Positions 7,821 to 16,181 of a stretch of DNA of 64,000 nt are shown here, in pieces; positions within the stretch are counted from its first letter, which is position 1; each line of letters begins with the position of its first letter. The position numbers and the translations under genes are program-made. The DNA comes from Ideonella margarita (GTDB taxonomy: Bacteria > Pseudomonadota > Gammaproteobacteria > Burkholderiales > Burkholderiaceae_C). The notes beneath the pieces are model-generated. The model had not been told where the DNA came from and ran no database searches. It saw nothing but the letters and a program-made list of their open reading frames with translations. The stretch covers positions 135,150 through 199,149 of the forward strand of contig NZ_JBBUTI010000003.1 in the NCBI RefSeq assembly GCF_038066635.1. The letters run 5' to 3'.

Positions 7821-9749
7821 TCATGTCGCCTGCCCACCGAGGTAAGCCTCGATGACCTTCTCGTTGGCCTGCACTTCGGCCGGCAGCCCTTCCGCGATCT
7901 TCTGGCCGAAGTCGAGCACCGAGACGGTGTCGCACAGGCTCATCACCACGTCCATGTGGTGCTCGATCAGGATCACCGTCACGCCGTGCTCGCGTATCTT
8001 CTGGATGATGGCCAGCAGCTCCTTGATGTCGGGCGCGGTCAGGCCGGCCGCAGGCTCGTCGAGCAGCAGCAGTTCCGGGTCCAGCGCCAGGGCGCGGGCG
8101 ATTTCCAGCAGGCGCTGCTTGCCGTACGGCAGGTTGCGCGCTTCCTCGCCGGCCAGGTCCGCCAGGCCGACGAAGCGCAGCAGGCCCATGGCCCGCACGC
8201 TGGCCTCGCGGTTCTCGCGCAGGTAGCGCGGCAGGTGCAGCGCCACATCCAGCAGGTTGGAGCGGAAGCTGTGGTGCAGGCCCACCATCACGTTCTGCAG
8301 CGCGCTCATTTCACCGAACAGCTGAACGTTCTGGAAGGTGCGGGCCACGCCGCTCAGGGCGATGTCCGACGAGGTGCGGCCGGCCAGCGTCTTGCCGGCA
8401 AAACTCACCGTACCGGCCGTGGGCGTGTAGATGCCGGTGAGCACGTTCATCATCGTGCTCTTGCCGGAACCGTTCGGGCCGATCAGGCCGTGGATGGTGC
8501 CGCGCTTGACGATCAGATCGACGTTGTTCAGCGCCTTCAGGCCACCGAACTGCATCAGCACGCCTTGCGCCTGCAGCAGGGTGGCACCGTTGCCACCACC
8601 GGCATGCGTGAGGGCGTCGCCGCCCGAGCTCATCGCCGCCACGTCGTCAGCGTCGGTGGCTGCATGGCCGCGCAGGTTCAGCGCATTGCGCACGAAGCCG
8701 ACGATGCCGTCCTGCAGGTAGTAGACGACGAACAGCGTGATCAGGCCGAAGATCGACAGACGCCAGTCGGTCATGGTCTGCAGCTTGAAGCTGACCGCTG
8801 CCAGCGCCACGCTGCCGATCACCGGAATGGCAGCCGCCTGCAGCGTGGTCTTGCCACGCTTGAGCGCCACGCCGGCCGACACCGCCACCACCACCGCCAA
8901 GGCGATCGAGACGATGCGGAACATCTCCAGGTCATCGAGCAGCTTGGGCAGCATCACGATGATGGCTGCGCCCAGCAGCGCGCCGGTGCGGGTCTTGCGG
9001 CCACCCATGATGATGGCCAGCAGGAACAGCACGGTCTGCTCGAAGTTGTAGGTGTTGGGCGAGATGTACTGCTCGGAGTACGCGTACAGCGCACCCGCCA
9101 GACCGGCCAGGCCCGCGCTGATGACGAAGGCGTAGACCTTGTACCGATACACCGACACGCCCATGCAGTCAGACGCCACGGGGCTGCCGCGCAGCGCCTC
9201 GAAGGCCCGGCCGAGGTGCGAGCGCAGGATGCGGTGCACCACGACCAGCGAGACCAGCAGCATCACCGCGACGACCCAGTAGAACTCGGTCTCGTCGAGC
9301 TTGTGGCCGAACAGCGCCGGCTTGCTCAGGGTGATGCCGAGCGGGCCTTCGGTGAGGAAGGTCATCTCGTTGATCAGGATCTGGATGATGGTGCCGAAGG
9401 CCAGCGTCACCATCGCCAGGTAAGGCCCGGTGACGCGCAGGGCCGGCAGCGCCAGCACCGCACCGAAGGCCGCCGTCACGGCAATCGCCGAAGGCAGCGT
9501 GACCCACAGCGAGGCGTCGAGCTTGAAGACCAGCACGCCAGCGGTGTAGGCGCCGATGCCGAACAGGCCGGCATGGCCGAGCGAGACCTGGCCGGTGTAG
9601 CCGACCACGATGTCCAGGCCGAACAGCACGATCGCGTAGATCATGATGGTTTCGACCAGGTGGATGTAATACGGGTTGCCGACCACGCCCGGGAAGGCCA
9701 GCAAGGCCCCGAAGGCGATCAGCGCAAGGGTGAGTTTTCGTGCGTTCAT
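7821..9749 (-). CDS. Fused LivM permease-LivG ATPase of a branched-chain amino acid-type ABC transporter
   Basis: One 642-residue polypeptide combines two usually separate subunits. Roughly the first 310 residues are a LivM-type permease with many membrane segments ('VGYTGQVSLGHAGLFGIGAY'). A further hydrophobic segment and a Ser/Gly-rich linker follow. From about 385 onward lies a LivG ATPase with Walker A 'GPNGSGKST', signature 'LPYGKQRLLEIARAL' and Walker B 'LLLLDEPAAGLT'. No stop or frameshift interrupts the join. It sits 7 bp after livH. The fusion ties one permease to one ATPase; LivH and LivF presumably supply the other halves. Confidence 0.9.
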   Translation of the reverse strand: MNARKLTLALIAFGALLAFPGVVGNPYYIHLVETIMIYAIVLFGLDIVVGYTGQVSLGHAGLFGIGAYTAGVLVFKLDASLWVTLPSAIAVTAAFGAVLALPALRVTGPYLAMVTLAFGTIIQILINEMTFLTEGPLGITLSKPALFGHKLDETEFYWVVAVMLLVSLVVVHRILRSHLGRAFEALRGSPVASDCMGVSVYRYKVYAFVISAGLAGLAGALYAYSEQYISPNTYNFEQTVLFLLAIIMGGRKTRTGALLGAAIIVMLPKLLDDLEMFRIVSIALAVVVAVSAGVALKRGKTTLQAAAIPVIGSVALAAVSFKLQTMTDWRLSIFGLITLFVVYYLQDGIVGFVRNALNLRGHAATDADDVAAMSSGGDALTHAGGGNGATLLQAQGVLMQFGGLKALNNVDLIVKRGTIHGLIGPNGSGKSTMMNVLTGIYTPTAGTVSFAGKTLAGRTSSDIALSGVARTFQNVQLFGEMSALQNVMVGLHHSFRSNLLDVALHLPRYLRENREASVRAMGLLRFVGLADLAGEEARNLPYGKQRLLEIARALALDPELLLLDEPAAGLTAPDIKELLAIIQKIREHGVTVILIEHHMDVVMSLCDTVSVLDFGQKIAEGLPAEVQANEKVIEAYLGGQAT

Positions 9750-9756
9750 GGCGGCC

Positions 9757-10632
9757 TCAGACCTTCTTGATGGCAGTCTTGCCGAACAGACCCGCAGGCT
9801 TCACGGCCAGCACGATGAGCAGCAGCACCAGGCCGGGTACGTCCTTGTAGCCCGTCGACAGGTAGAAGCCGGTGGTGGTTTCAGCCACGCCGAGGATGAT
9901 GCCGCCCACGATGATGCCCATGCCGCTGGTCAAGCCGCCGATGATGGCCACCGCAAAGGCCTTCAGGCCCAGCACCGCCCCCATGGTGGCGCCGGTCAGC
10001 GTGAGCGGTGCGATCAGCACGCCTGCGAACGCCGCCGTCAACGACGACAGCGCATACGAGAAGGTGATGACGAGCCCGGTGTTGATGCCCATCAGCTTGG
10101 CCGCGTCGCGGTCATTGAAGGTGGCCACCACGGCCTTGCCGTAGATCGAGCGGCGGTTGAACAGCTCCACCGCCAGCATCATCAGCACGGCGCCGACGAC
10201 GACCAGCACTTCCATCGGCAGCACGTTGGCGCCCAGGAACTGCATCGGCGATTCCGGCAGCGGCGAGGGGAACTTCAGGTCGTCGCGGCCCCAGATGTTT
10301 TCAGCCACGTTCTTGAAGATGATGCCCAGCGCGATGGTGGACATGATCCAGCCGAACTCGGACTTCATCTTGATGGCCGGGCGCACGCCGATGCGCTCGA
10401 CGAACGCGCCCTGCAGCGCACCGAACAGACACACCAGCGGTATCATCAGCCAGTAATTGACCCCGAAGCCGACCAGCGACAGACCGACCAGCGCGCCCAG
10501 CATCAGGGCATCGCCCTGGCCGAAGTTCAGCGTGTCGGACGTGGCGAAGGTGAGCTGGTAGCCGAACGCGATGACCGCGTAGATCATGCCCAGCGCGATG
10601 CCGCTGAACACCAGTTGTGTGAGGATTTGCAT
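9757..10632 (-). CDS. livH: Branched-chain amino acid-type ABC transporter permease LivH
   Basis: Inner-membrane permease of 291 residues with about eight hydrophobic segments. The typical LivH opening is 'GIALGMIYAVIAFGYQLTF', followed by 'LNFGQGDALMLGA' and the conserved 'GLKAFAVAIIGGLTSGMG' coupling region. The ATG at 10632 is chosen; an upstream in-frame extension of 15 residues has no family support. It follows the binding-protein gene after a 94 bp spacer containing two stem-loops and precedes livMG by 7 bp. Confidence 0.92.
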   Translation of the reverse strand: MQILTQLVFSGIALGMIYAVIAFGYQLTFATSDTLNFGQGDALMLGALVGLSLVGFGVNYWLMIPLVCLFGALQGAFVERIGVRPAIKMKSEFGWIMSTIALGIIFKNVAENIWGRDDLKFPSPLPESPMQFLGANVLPMEVLVVVGAVLMMLAVELFNRRSIYGKAVVATFNDRDAAKLMGINTGLVITFSYALSSLTAAFAGVLIAPLTLTGATMGAVLGLKAFAVAIIGGLTSGMGIIVGGIILGVAETTTGFYLSTGYKDVPGLVLLLIVLAVKPAGLFGKTAIKKV

Positions 10633-10663
10633 GGTGAGCTTTCGGGTGCGCCCCAACAGGCCC

Positions 10664-10715
10664 GCCGGGCAGAACACCCGGCAGGCAGGACAGGCCGGCC
10701 TTGTTGAGCAAGGCC
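10664..10715 (-). other. Two stem-loops between the binding-protein gene and livH
   Basis: Two hairpins occupy the spacer: GGCCTT/AAGGCC with a 7 nt loop (10697-10715) and GCCGGG/CCCGGC with a 7 nt loop (10664-10682). Neither is followed by a T-run. Such structures after binding-protein genes commonly stabilise the upstream mRNA or reduce readthrough, giving excess binding protein. That role is inferred here. Confidence 0.5.
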
Positions 10716-10726
10716 AGCGTGCCGGC

Positions 10727-11959
10727 TTACTTCTTGACGGCCAGCGCGCCCTTGGCGTTGACGTCCTTCACGCGCACTTCGGAGGCCTTCTTGAAATCAG
10801 CCTCGTAGGCGTACACCACGCGCTGGCCCTTGACCTCGCCGAACACCGGGATGTTGGCGGTGATGGCCTCGTGGTCGGTCTTGGTGAACGGCTTGTTGTA
10901 GGTCGTCACCACGCCTTCCACCGGCGCCTTCAGGTCTTCCAGCGCGGCCCGCACCTTGGCGCCTTCGGTGGAGCCAGCCTGCTTGATGGCCGCGGCGAGC
11001 AGGTAGACCGAGTCATAACCCTGGGCAGCCGACACCGGTGAGTCGATGCGGGCGTTCTTCGGGTTGAAGGTCTTCAGGTAGTTGATGATGAAGCTCTGGC
11101 GCTTCGGCGTGGTCGGCTCCTGCACGAAGGTCTGCGGCATGCGCGCGCCTTCACCGCCGGGGCCGGCGTTGTCGATGAAGTTGGCCATCGACAGCGTCCA
11201 GGAACCGATCATCGGCACCTTCCAGCCCAGCTTGGTCATGCCGTTGGCGATCTGCGCCAGCTCGGGGCCGATGCCGTACGTCAGCACGGCTTCAGCGCCG
11301 GCTTCCTTGGCCTTCAACAGCTGCGGCGTCATGTCGACGTCCTTGATGTTGAACTTCTCGACGGCCACCGCCTTGACGCCCTTGAGCTCGAGCGCCTTCT
11401 CCAGGTCAGCGCGGCCGAGCTGGCCGTAGTTGGTGGAGTCGGCCAGGATGGCGACCTTCTTGTAGCCGCGGCGGGTGATGGCCTCTTCCACGATCATCGG
11501 CGCCTGGATGCTGTCGTGCGCGGCGTTGCGGAAGATGTAGTTCTCGGGCTGGGTGTCGAACTGGTGGGTCACGGCCGAGCCGGTGGCCACGTTGTTCATC
11601 ACCGGGATCTTGGCTTCCTGGTAGAAGCGCTGCGAGGCCAGGGCCACGCCGGTGTTGATGAAGCCGACGGTGGCCGCCACCTTCTCCTTGTTGATCATTT
11701 CCTGGGCGATCTGGACGCCGCGCTCGTTCTTCGCCTCGTCGTCACGCTCGACCAGCAGCAGCGGACGGCCCAGCACGCCGCCGGCCTTGTTGATTTCCTC
11801 GGCGGCCAGACGCACGCCGTCGCGCATGCTCACGCCCATCGAGGAAGAGCCACCGGTGAACGGCCCGGAAACACCGATCTTGATCGGCTCGGCGGCATGC
11901 GCCAGGGACATCGAGCAGGCCAGCGCCACGGCGCTGAAGGACATCGCAACGAACTTCAT
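10727..11959 (-). CDS. Periplasmic substrate-binding protein of the liv-type ABC transporter
   Basis: Protein of 410 residues with a signal peptide (residues 1-22, ending 'SMSLAHA'). The mature part begins 'EPIKIGVSGPFTGGSSSMG', the standard opening of the Leu/Ile/Val-binding-protein class. Features such as 'RLAAEEINKAGGVLGRPL' and 'AAQGYDSVYLLAAAI' fit that class. The ligand cannot be read: this family includes binders of branched-chain amino acids, amides and aromatic acids. First gene of the transport operon, directly downstream on the same strand of a two-component system. Confidence 0.88.
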   Translation of the reverse strand: MKFVAMSFSAVALACSMSLAHAAEPIKIGVSGPFTGGSSSMGVSMRDGVRLAAEEINKAGGVLGRPLLLVERDDEAKNERGVQIAQEMINKEKVAATVGFINTGVALASQRFYQEAKIPVMNNVATGSAVTHQFDTQPENYIFRNAAHDSIQAPMIVEEAITRRGYKKVAILADSTNYGQLGRADLEKALELKGVKAVAVEKFNIKDVDMTPQLLKAKEAGAEAVLTYGIGPELAQIANGMTKLGWKVPMIGSWTLSMANFIDNAGPGGEGARMPQTFVQEPTTPKRQSFIINYLKTFNPKNARIDSPVSAAQGYDSVYLLAAAIKQAGSTEGAKVRAALEDLKAPVEGVVTTYNKPFTKTDHEAITANIPVFGEVKGQRVVYAYEADFKKASEVRVKDVNAKGALAVKK

Positions 11960-12034
11960 GGTGTGTCTCCGGGAATCTTGGTTTGATGGAGACCACAGTC
12001 TGTGCCGATGCCTGCGCAGCCGCTACCGCTGGAC

Positions 12035-12063
12035 TACGCAAAAATGAACCGCAGCATTACGCA
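12035..12063. promoter_or_regulatory. Repeated TACGCA motif upstream of the liv operon
   Basis: Two TACGCA hexamers (12035-12040 and 12058-12063) lie 23 bp apart in the 152 bp spacer between the regulator gene and the binding-protein gene. The second is followed by TCGTA, giving a partial dyad. They could be sites for the NarL-type regulator encoded next door. This is a weak motif-based suggestion. Confidence 0.25.
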
Positions 12064-12111
12064 CTCGTAAACCCGCTCGGGCGCAACCCTGTCGGATGCA
12101 ACCCGCAGGGC

Positions 12112-12744
12112 TCAGGACGCCGAGTCGGCGTGCTCGACGGCGTACTTGATGAGCTCGGCCTGCCCGGCCAGATTGAGCTTGCGGCGGATGCTCTGGCGGT
12201 GTGATTCGACCGTGCGCACGCTCAGGTCCAGCGCACTGGCGATCTGCTTGCTGGCCAGGCCCTGGCCGAGGAACTGCAGGATCTGCTGCTCGCGGTCAGA
12301 CAGCACCGCCCGCGCGGTGGGCGCCCGGAACAGCCGCTGGGCAATCACCGGGCTGAGGAAGGTGCCGCCGCCGTGCACCGTGCGGATGGCGTGCACGATT
12401 TCGCTGGATGGCGAATCTTTCAGCACATAACCGCGGGCACCGGCGCGCAGGGCCCGCTGGGCGTATTCGATGCCGTCATGCATGGTGAGCATCAGCACGG
12501 CACGCTCAGGCTCTTCATCCAGCAGGCGCTGCGCCACCTGGATGCCGCTGTCGCCCTTCATGCTGATGTCCATCAGCACCACGTCGGGGTGGCTGCTGCG
12601 GGCGCGCTCCATGGCCTCGACATCGTTCGCGGCCTCGGCCACCACCTCCAGGTCATCAACCAGGCCGAGCACCGCCTTCAGGCCGTCGCGCACCACGGCG
12701 TGGTCGTCAACAATCATCAGGCGGATGCGGTGTGGGGTGTCCAT
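12112..12744 (-). CDS. NarL/LuxR-family response regulator
   Basis: Two-domain transcription regulator of 210 residues. The receiver domain has the acidic pair 'DDH' (13-15) and phospho-acceptor D59 in 'VVLMDIS'. A LuxR-type helix-turn-helix at about 147-195 contains 'LSDREQQILQFLGQGLASK' and 'SVRTVESHR'. Its partner is the histidine kinase encoded 6 bp upstream in the same operon. The next genes downstream encode the liv-type transporter, a likely but unproven target. Confidence 0.92.
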   Translation of the reverse strand: MDTPHRIRLMIVDDHAVVRDGLKAVLGLVDDLEVVAEAANDVEAMERARSSHPDVVLMDISMKGDSGIQVAQRLLDEEPERAVLMLTMHDGIEYAQRALRAGARGYVLKDSPSSEIVHAIRTVHGGGTFLSPVIAQRLFRAPTARAVLSDREQQILQFLGQGLASKQIASALDLSVRTVESHRQSIRRKLNLAGQAELIKYAVEHADSAS

Positions 12745-12750
12745 CAGGGC

Positions 12751-14121
12751 TCAGAGTTGTTCAAAGCGTTCAATCGCGTCGACCGGCACCACCGCGGTGA
12801 TGCGGGTGTCGCCGGCCCGGGAGGTGACCTGCAGCTGCCCGTCGATCGAGGCCAGGCGCTCGCGCATGTTGCGCAGGCCGATGCCCTGGCTCGGGTGGTG
12901 CAGCACGAAGTCGGTGTCAAAGCCGCGGCCATTGTCTTGCACGACCATGCGCAGGGCTTCCTCGGAAAACACCAGTTGCAACTCGACCTCGGAGGCGTGG
13001 GCGTGCTTCTCGATGTTGGTCAGCGCCTCCTGGGTGACGCGGAACAGCACGGTCTTGACCTCGTCCGGCAAGTCACGCGGCACGCCGCTCACCCGCATCC
13101 GGAAGCGGGTGGTGCTCTGGCCCCACATCTCGTCGGCGAGCTGGCTCATCGCGGCGCTCAGGCCCAGGGTGTCGAGCATCACCGGCCGCAGCCGGTGCGA
13201 CATGCCGCGCACCTCCGCCAGCGCGTCCTTCAGGCGCTCCACCGCCCGGCCCAGCGCAGCGCGCACGGGGCCGCCGTCCTGCGGCATGCGCTCCAGCACC
13301 GACTCGATCAGCAGCTTGACCGACACCAGCGTCTGGCTCGTGCCGTCATGCAGCTCACGCGAGAGGTAAGCGCGCTCTTCTTCCTGCGAACGCACGATCT
13401 GGCGCGCCAGCAGCGTGAGCTTCACGTCGGCCAGCCGCAGCTCATGCATGCTCACCCACAAGCCGCCGCTGAAGATGACCACCAGCGCCAGCACCGTGAT
13501 GCCGGCGATCCAGCTCATGGTGTTGTTCACGCTGGCGGCCAGTTCGGTGTCGAGCTGCAGCAGCACCTTGTCCATGTCGTCCACGTACAGGCCGGTGCCG
13601 ATCCACCAGTGCCAGCGCTCGAGCGGCGTCACGTAGGCCAGCTTCTGGGCCGGCGCCTGGGCCGAGGGCTTGTGCCAGCTGTACTCCACGAAGCCTCCGC
13701 CTGACGCCGCCTTCTGCATCATCATCAGGATGGGCTGCTCACCGTTGGCGTCGCGCAGGCCGCTGAGGTTGCGCCCCACCAGCTCGGGCTGGCGCGGGTG
13801 CATCAGGTTCACGCCTTCGTCGTTGTAGAGGAAGAAGTAGCCGTCGGCGCCGTAGTCCAGCAGCGCCAGCTGGCGCATCGCCTGCTGCTTGATGTCGTCG
13901 TCGTCGCGCCCGGTGTTGTAGAGCGGGCTGATGGTGCTGAGCGCCAGCGCAGTGAAGTGACGCAGCTCGGAGCGTGCGGCCTCCATGTAGGCGGTTTTCA
14001 CCAGGGCCTGCTGGCGCGCGGCCAGCACTGCTTCCTGGTGGCGCTGGGCCATGATGATCAGGCCCACGGCCACCACCAGCGGCACCACCGCCAGCAGGAT
14101 GACCTTGTGACGCAGCCGCAT
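12751..14121 (-). CDS. Membrane sensor histidine kinase with single Cache domain (NarX/DegS-like)
   Basis: Sensor kinase of 456 residues. A membrane segment (about 7-24) is followed by a periplasmic Cache domain (about 30-195) with the typical 'GYFFLYNDEGVNLMHP' and 'WHWWIGTGLYVDDMD'. A second membrane segment spans about 203-222, followed by a HisKA_3 dimerisation helix with H258 in 'SRELHDGTSQ' and an HATPase domain ('VVQDNGRGF', 'GIGLRNMRERL'). Cache domains of this type usually sense small organic acids or amines in the periplasm. The start chosen gives a membrane helix at the N-terminus; the upstream frame is unrelated sequence. Confidence 0.9.
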   Translation of the reverse strand: MRLRHKVILLAVVPLVVAVGLIIMAQRHQEAVLAARQQALVKTAYMEAARSELRHFTALALSTISPLYNTGRDDDDIKQQAMRQLALLDYGADGYFFLYNDEGVNLMHPRQPELVGRNLSGLRDANGEQPILMMMQKAASGGGFVEYSWHKPSAQAPAQKLAYVTPLERWHWWIGTGLYVDDMDKVLLQLDTELAASVNNTMSWIAGITVLALVVIFSGGLWVSMHELRLADVKLTLLARQIVRSQEEERAYLSRELHDGTSQTLVSVKLLIESVLERMPQDGGPVRAALGRAVERLKDALAEVRGMSHRLRPVMLDTLGLSAAMSQLADEMWGQSTTRFRMRVSGVPRDLPDEVKTVLFRVTQEALTNIEKHAHASEVELQLVFSEEALRMVVQDNGRGFDTDFVLHHPSQGIGLRNMRERLASIDGQLQVTSRAGDTRITAVVPVDAIERFEQL

Positions 14122-14131
14122 CACACGCTGC

Positions 14132-14623
14132 TCAGCCAAGCTCGACCTTGAGGTAGTGCGCGCCGGCGATCGGGTTGAAGTAGTAGGGCGGGATTTCCTC
14201 GAAGCCCAGCGAGGCGTACAGCTCGCGCGCCGCTTCCATGTCGTCCAGGGTGTCGAGCAGCATGGCCGAGTAGCCGGCCTGCGTGGCATCGTCGATCAGC
14301 GCCTGCGCCAGCTGCCGGCCCAGGCCGTAGCGGCGAAACGCCGGCCGCACGAACAGGCGCTTCATTTCGCAGGCATTGGCGTAATCGGCATCCGGCAGCG
14401 GGCGGAACGCGCCGCAGCCGGCCAGCTCACCGCCCACCCAGGCCAGCAGCAGGCAGCCCGTCGGGGCGGCGTACTCACCCGGCAGCGTGGCCAGCTCGTC
14501 GTCGAAGTTCTGGAAGCACAGGTCCACACCCAACTGCGCGGCGTAGTCTCGGAAGATGCCGCGGACCGCCTCGATCTCGTCGGGCGTCTGCGGTGTCTGC
14601 AGCAATATCTGGGGCGTGTCCAT
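14132..14623 (-). CDS. GNAT-family N-acetyltransferase
   Basis: Acetyltransferase of 163 residues. Motif A is clear: 'EMKRLFVRPAFRRYGLGRQLAQ' carries the acetyl-CoA pyrophosphate-binding R-x-x-G-x-G element, followed by 'LLDTLDDMEAARELYASLGF', typical of GNAT motif B. The substrate is unknown; close families act on amino acids or small amines. It lies 10 bp upstream of the histidine kinase gene on the same strand, so the three genes probably form one transcript. Confidence 0.88.
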   Translation of the reverse strand: MDTPQILLQTPQTPDEIEAVRGIFRDYAAQLGVDLCFQNFDDELATLPGEYAAPTGCLLLAWVGGELAGCGAFRPLPDADYANACEMKRLFVRPAFRRYGLGRQLAQALIDDATQAGYSAMLLDTLDDMEAARELYASLGFEEIPPYYFNPIAGAHYLKVELG

Positions 14624-14717
14624 CGCCGTGGGGGCGCAGTGTCGAAGCAGCTAGTCTAGCGGCGCGGGGGCCCTTCTGCGCCTGCGCGACAGCCCACCTC
14701 AGGGAAGACCATGGCTT

Positions 14718-15446
14718 TCAGAAAGCCGCCACCGCGCCCAGGCTGTTCACCCACACGGCAGTGCCGATGCAGGCCGCCAGCAGCACCGCCGCCAGCACCC
14801 GGGTCACCCAGGAGTCGCGGCTGGCCGGCGTGACCGCAGGCAAGGGCTTGTCGCCCGTCACCATCGGCTTGACCAGGTTGATGCGCTTGCGCTTGAGGTA
14901 AAAAACGATGGCCCCCACGTGCAGCAGCACCAGCAAGATCAGCAGCAGCTTGCCGTTTTGTGTGTGCCAGCTGGTGGCCAGGCTGACCCAGCGCGGGCTG
15001 ACAAAGCGGTTCAGCGGGCCGGTGGTGGCGATCTCGTCATCGGCCACCAGGCCGGTGGCCACCTGCACCAGCAGCACGGCCAGCAGGCCCAGCACGCTCA
15101 GCATGCCCAGCGGGTTGTGGCCCACCTCCACATGTTCATCGGGCCGGCTCTGGCCGCGCAGGTAGCGCAGCATGGCCGCCGGGCCGTAGATGAAGCTGGT
15201 GAAGCGCGACCAGCGCCCACCCACCAGGCCCCACACCAGGCGGAACACCAGCAGCGCACCCACGCCCAGGCCGAGCTTCAGGTGCACCTCGATGAGGTTG
15301 CCGCCGATCTGGCCGGTGGCCACCAGCGCCACCACACCGACCACCAGCAGCCAGTGGAACAGCCGGGTGGGCAAGTCCCACACACGCACGGGCTGGGTGT
15401 CAACGGCGGGGGTGGTCGAGGGGGTCTGGGTCTGGCTGTCGCTCAC
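14718..15446 (-). CDS. Cytochrome b561 / Ni-hydrogenase b-type membrane cytochrome
   Basis: Diheme membrane cytochrome of 242 residues with four main hydrophobic segments and candidate heme histidines in 'RLFHWLL', 'IEVHLKLG', 'SWHTQNGK' and 'LLHVGAI'. An additional hydrophobic segment closes the C-terminus. I chose the GTG at 15446, preceded by AGGAGC 5 nt upstream. An ATG 111 bp further upstream would add non-family sequence. The gene is divergent from a cytochrome c' gene; such b561-c' pairs suggest electron delivery from the membrane to the periplasmic cytochrome. Confidence 0.87.
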   Translation of the reverse strand: MSDSQTQTPSTTPAVDTQPVRVWDLPTRLFHWLLVVGVVALVATGQIGGNLIEVHLKLGLGVGALLVFRLVWGLVGGRWSRFTSFIYGPAAMLRYLRGQSRPDEHVEVGHNPLGMLSVLGLLAVLLVQVATGLVADDEIATTGPLNRFVSPRWVSLATSWHTQNGKLLLILLVLLHVGAIVFYLKRKRINLVKPMVTGDKPLPAVTPASRDSWVTRVLAAVLLAACIGTAVWVNSLGAVAAF

Positions 15447-15638
15447 GGGGGCTCCTGAAGGTCGATCGCCGCCATCATGCGTCGCCACCTTCTCGCTGCC
15501 AAGCGTCTGAGGGGTTTTATGGGGTGGTGGGCTGAAGGGTGTGGCGCGTGCGTACACTCAGCGCGGTGTTTGTCGGGTTTGCGTCTGTCGATGCGCATGG
15601 CAACACGTCGTCCTGGTTGATCCCTTTGGAGGAAACGC

Positions 15639-16091
15639 ATGAAACGTATCGCTCTGGCCACCTTGGCCTGCATCTCTGTGCTGGCCAGCCTGCCCGCAGC
15701 AGCCCAATTCCAGAAGCCTGAAGACGCGGTGAAGTACCGCAAGGCCGCCTTCAGCGTGATGGCCACGCACTTCGGTCGCATCGGCGCCGTGGTGCAAGGC
15801 AAGGCCCCGTTTGACGCCAAGGCCGTGCAGGCCAACGCGGACGTGGTCGCCACCCTGGCTGCCCTGCCATTCACGGCCTTCGGCGAAGGCACCGGCGTGG
15901 GCGAAACCCGCGCCAAGCCGGAAATCTGGAGCCAGGCCGACAAATACAAGGCCAGCGCCCAGGCCATGACCGACGCCGTCGCCAAGCTCGACGCCGCCGC
16001 CAAGACCGGCAACCTCGACCAGATCAAGGTGGCTTTCGGCGAAACCGGCAAGACCTGCAAGGCCTGCCACGACGCCTTCCGCAAGGAATAA
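15639..16091 (+). CDS. cycP: Cytochrome c' (periplasmic, four-helix)
   Basis: Periplasmic c-type cytochrome of 150 residues. The signal peptide ends near residue 22 ('SLPAAAQ'). The heme motif is at the extreme C-terminus, 'CKACHDAFRKE', as in cytochromes c'. The conserved opening 'FQKPEDAVKYRKAAFSVM' matches the first helix that shapes the distal heme pocket. Cytochromes c' bind NO and CO and are thought to buffer NO. A strong GGAGGA ribosome site precedes the ATG. It is divergent from cytochrome b561. Confidence 0.93.
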   Translation: MKRIALATLACISVLASLPAAAQFQKPEDAVKYRKAAFSVMATHFGRIGAVVQGKAPFDAKAVQANADVVATLAALPFTAFGEGTGVGETRAKPEIWSQADKYKASAQAMTDAVAKLDAAAKTGNLDQIKVAFGETGKTCKACHDAFRKE

Positions 16092-16098
16092 GGCCCAC

Positions 16099-16128
16099 GC
16101 CCGGTGCGGCCCTGCGGCTGCACCGGGC
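16099..16128 (+). terminator. Stem-loop after cytochrome c'
   Basis: A 9 bp perfect stem (GCCCGGTGC/GCACCGGGC) with a 12 nt loop begins 7 bp after the stop codon. No T-run follows, so it may be an mRNA-stabilising hairpin rather than a true intrinsic terminator. Confidence 0.5.
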
Positions 16129-16181
16129 CTCAGGGCGCTTCACTCGCAGCACCCTGTTGATGCATCCAGTATGCTTGCCGG

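Noticed and set aside
7524..9770. Plus-strand open frame of 748 codons opposite the liv genes
   Set aside because: It runs antisense to clear livMG and livF coding sequence; its product is His/Gln/Arg-rich, as expected of antisense frames in GC-rich genes.
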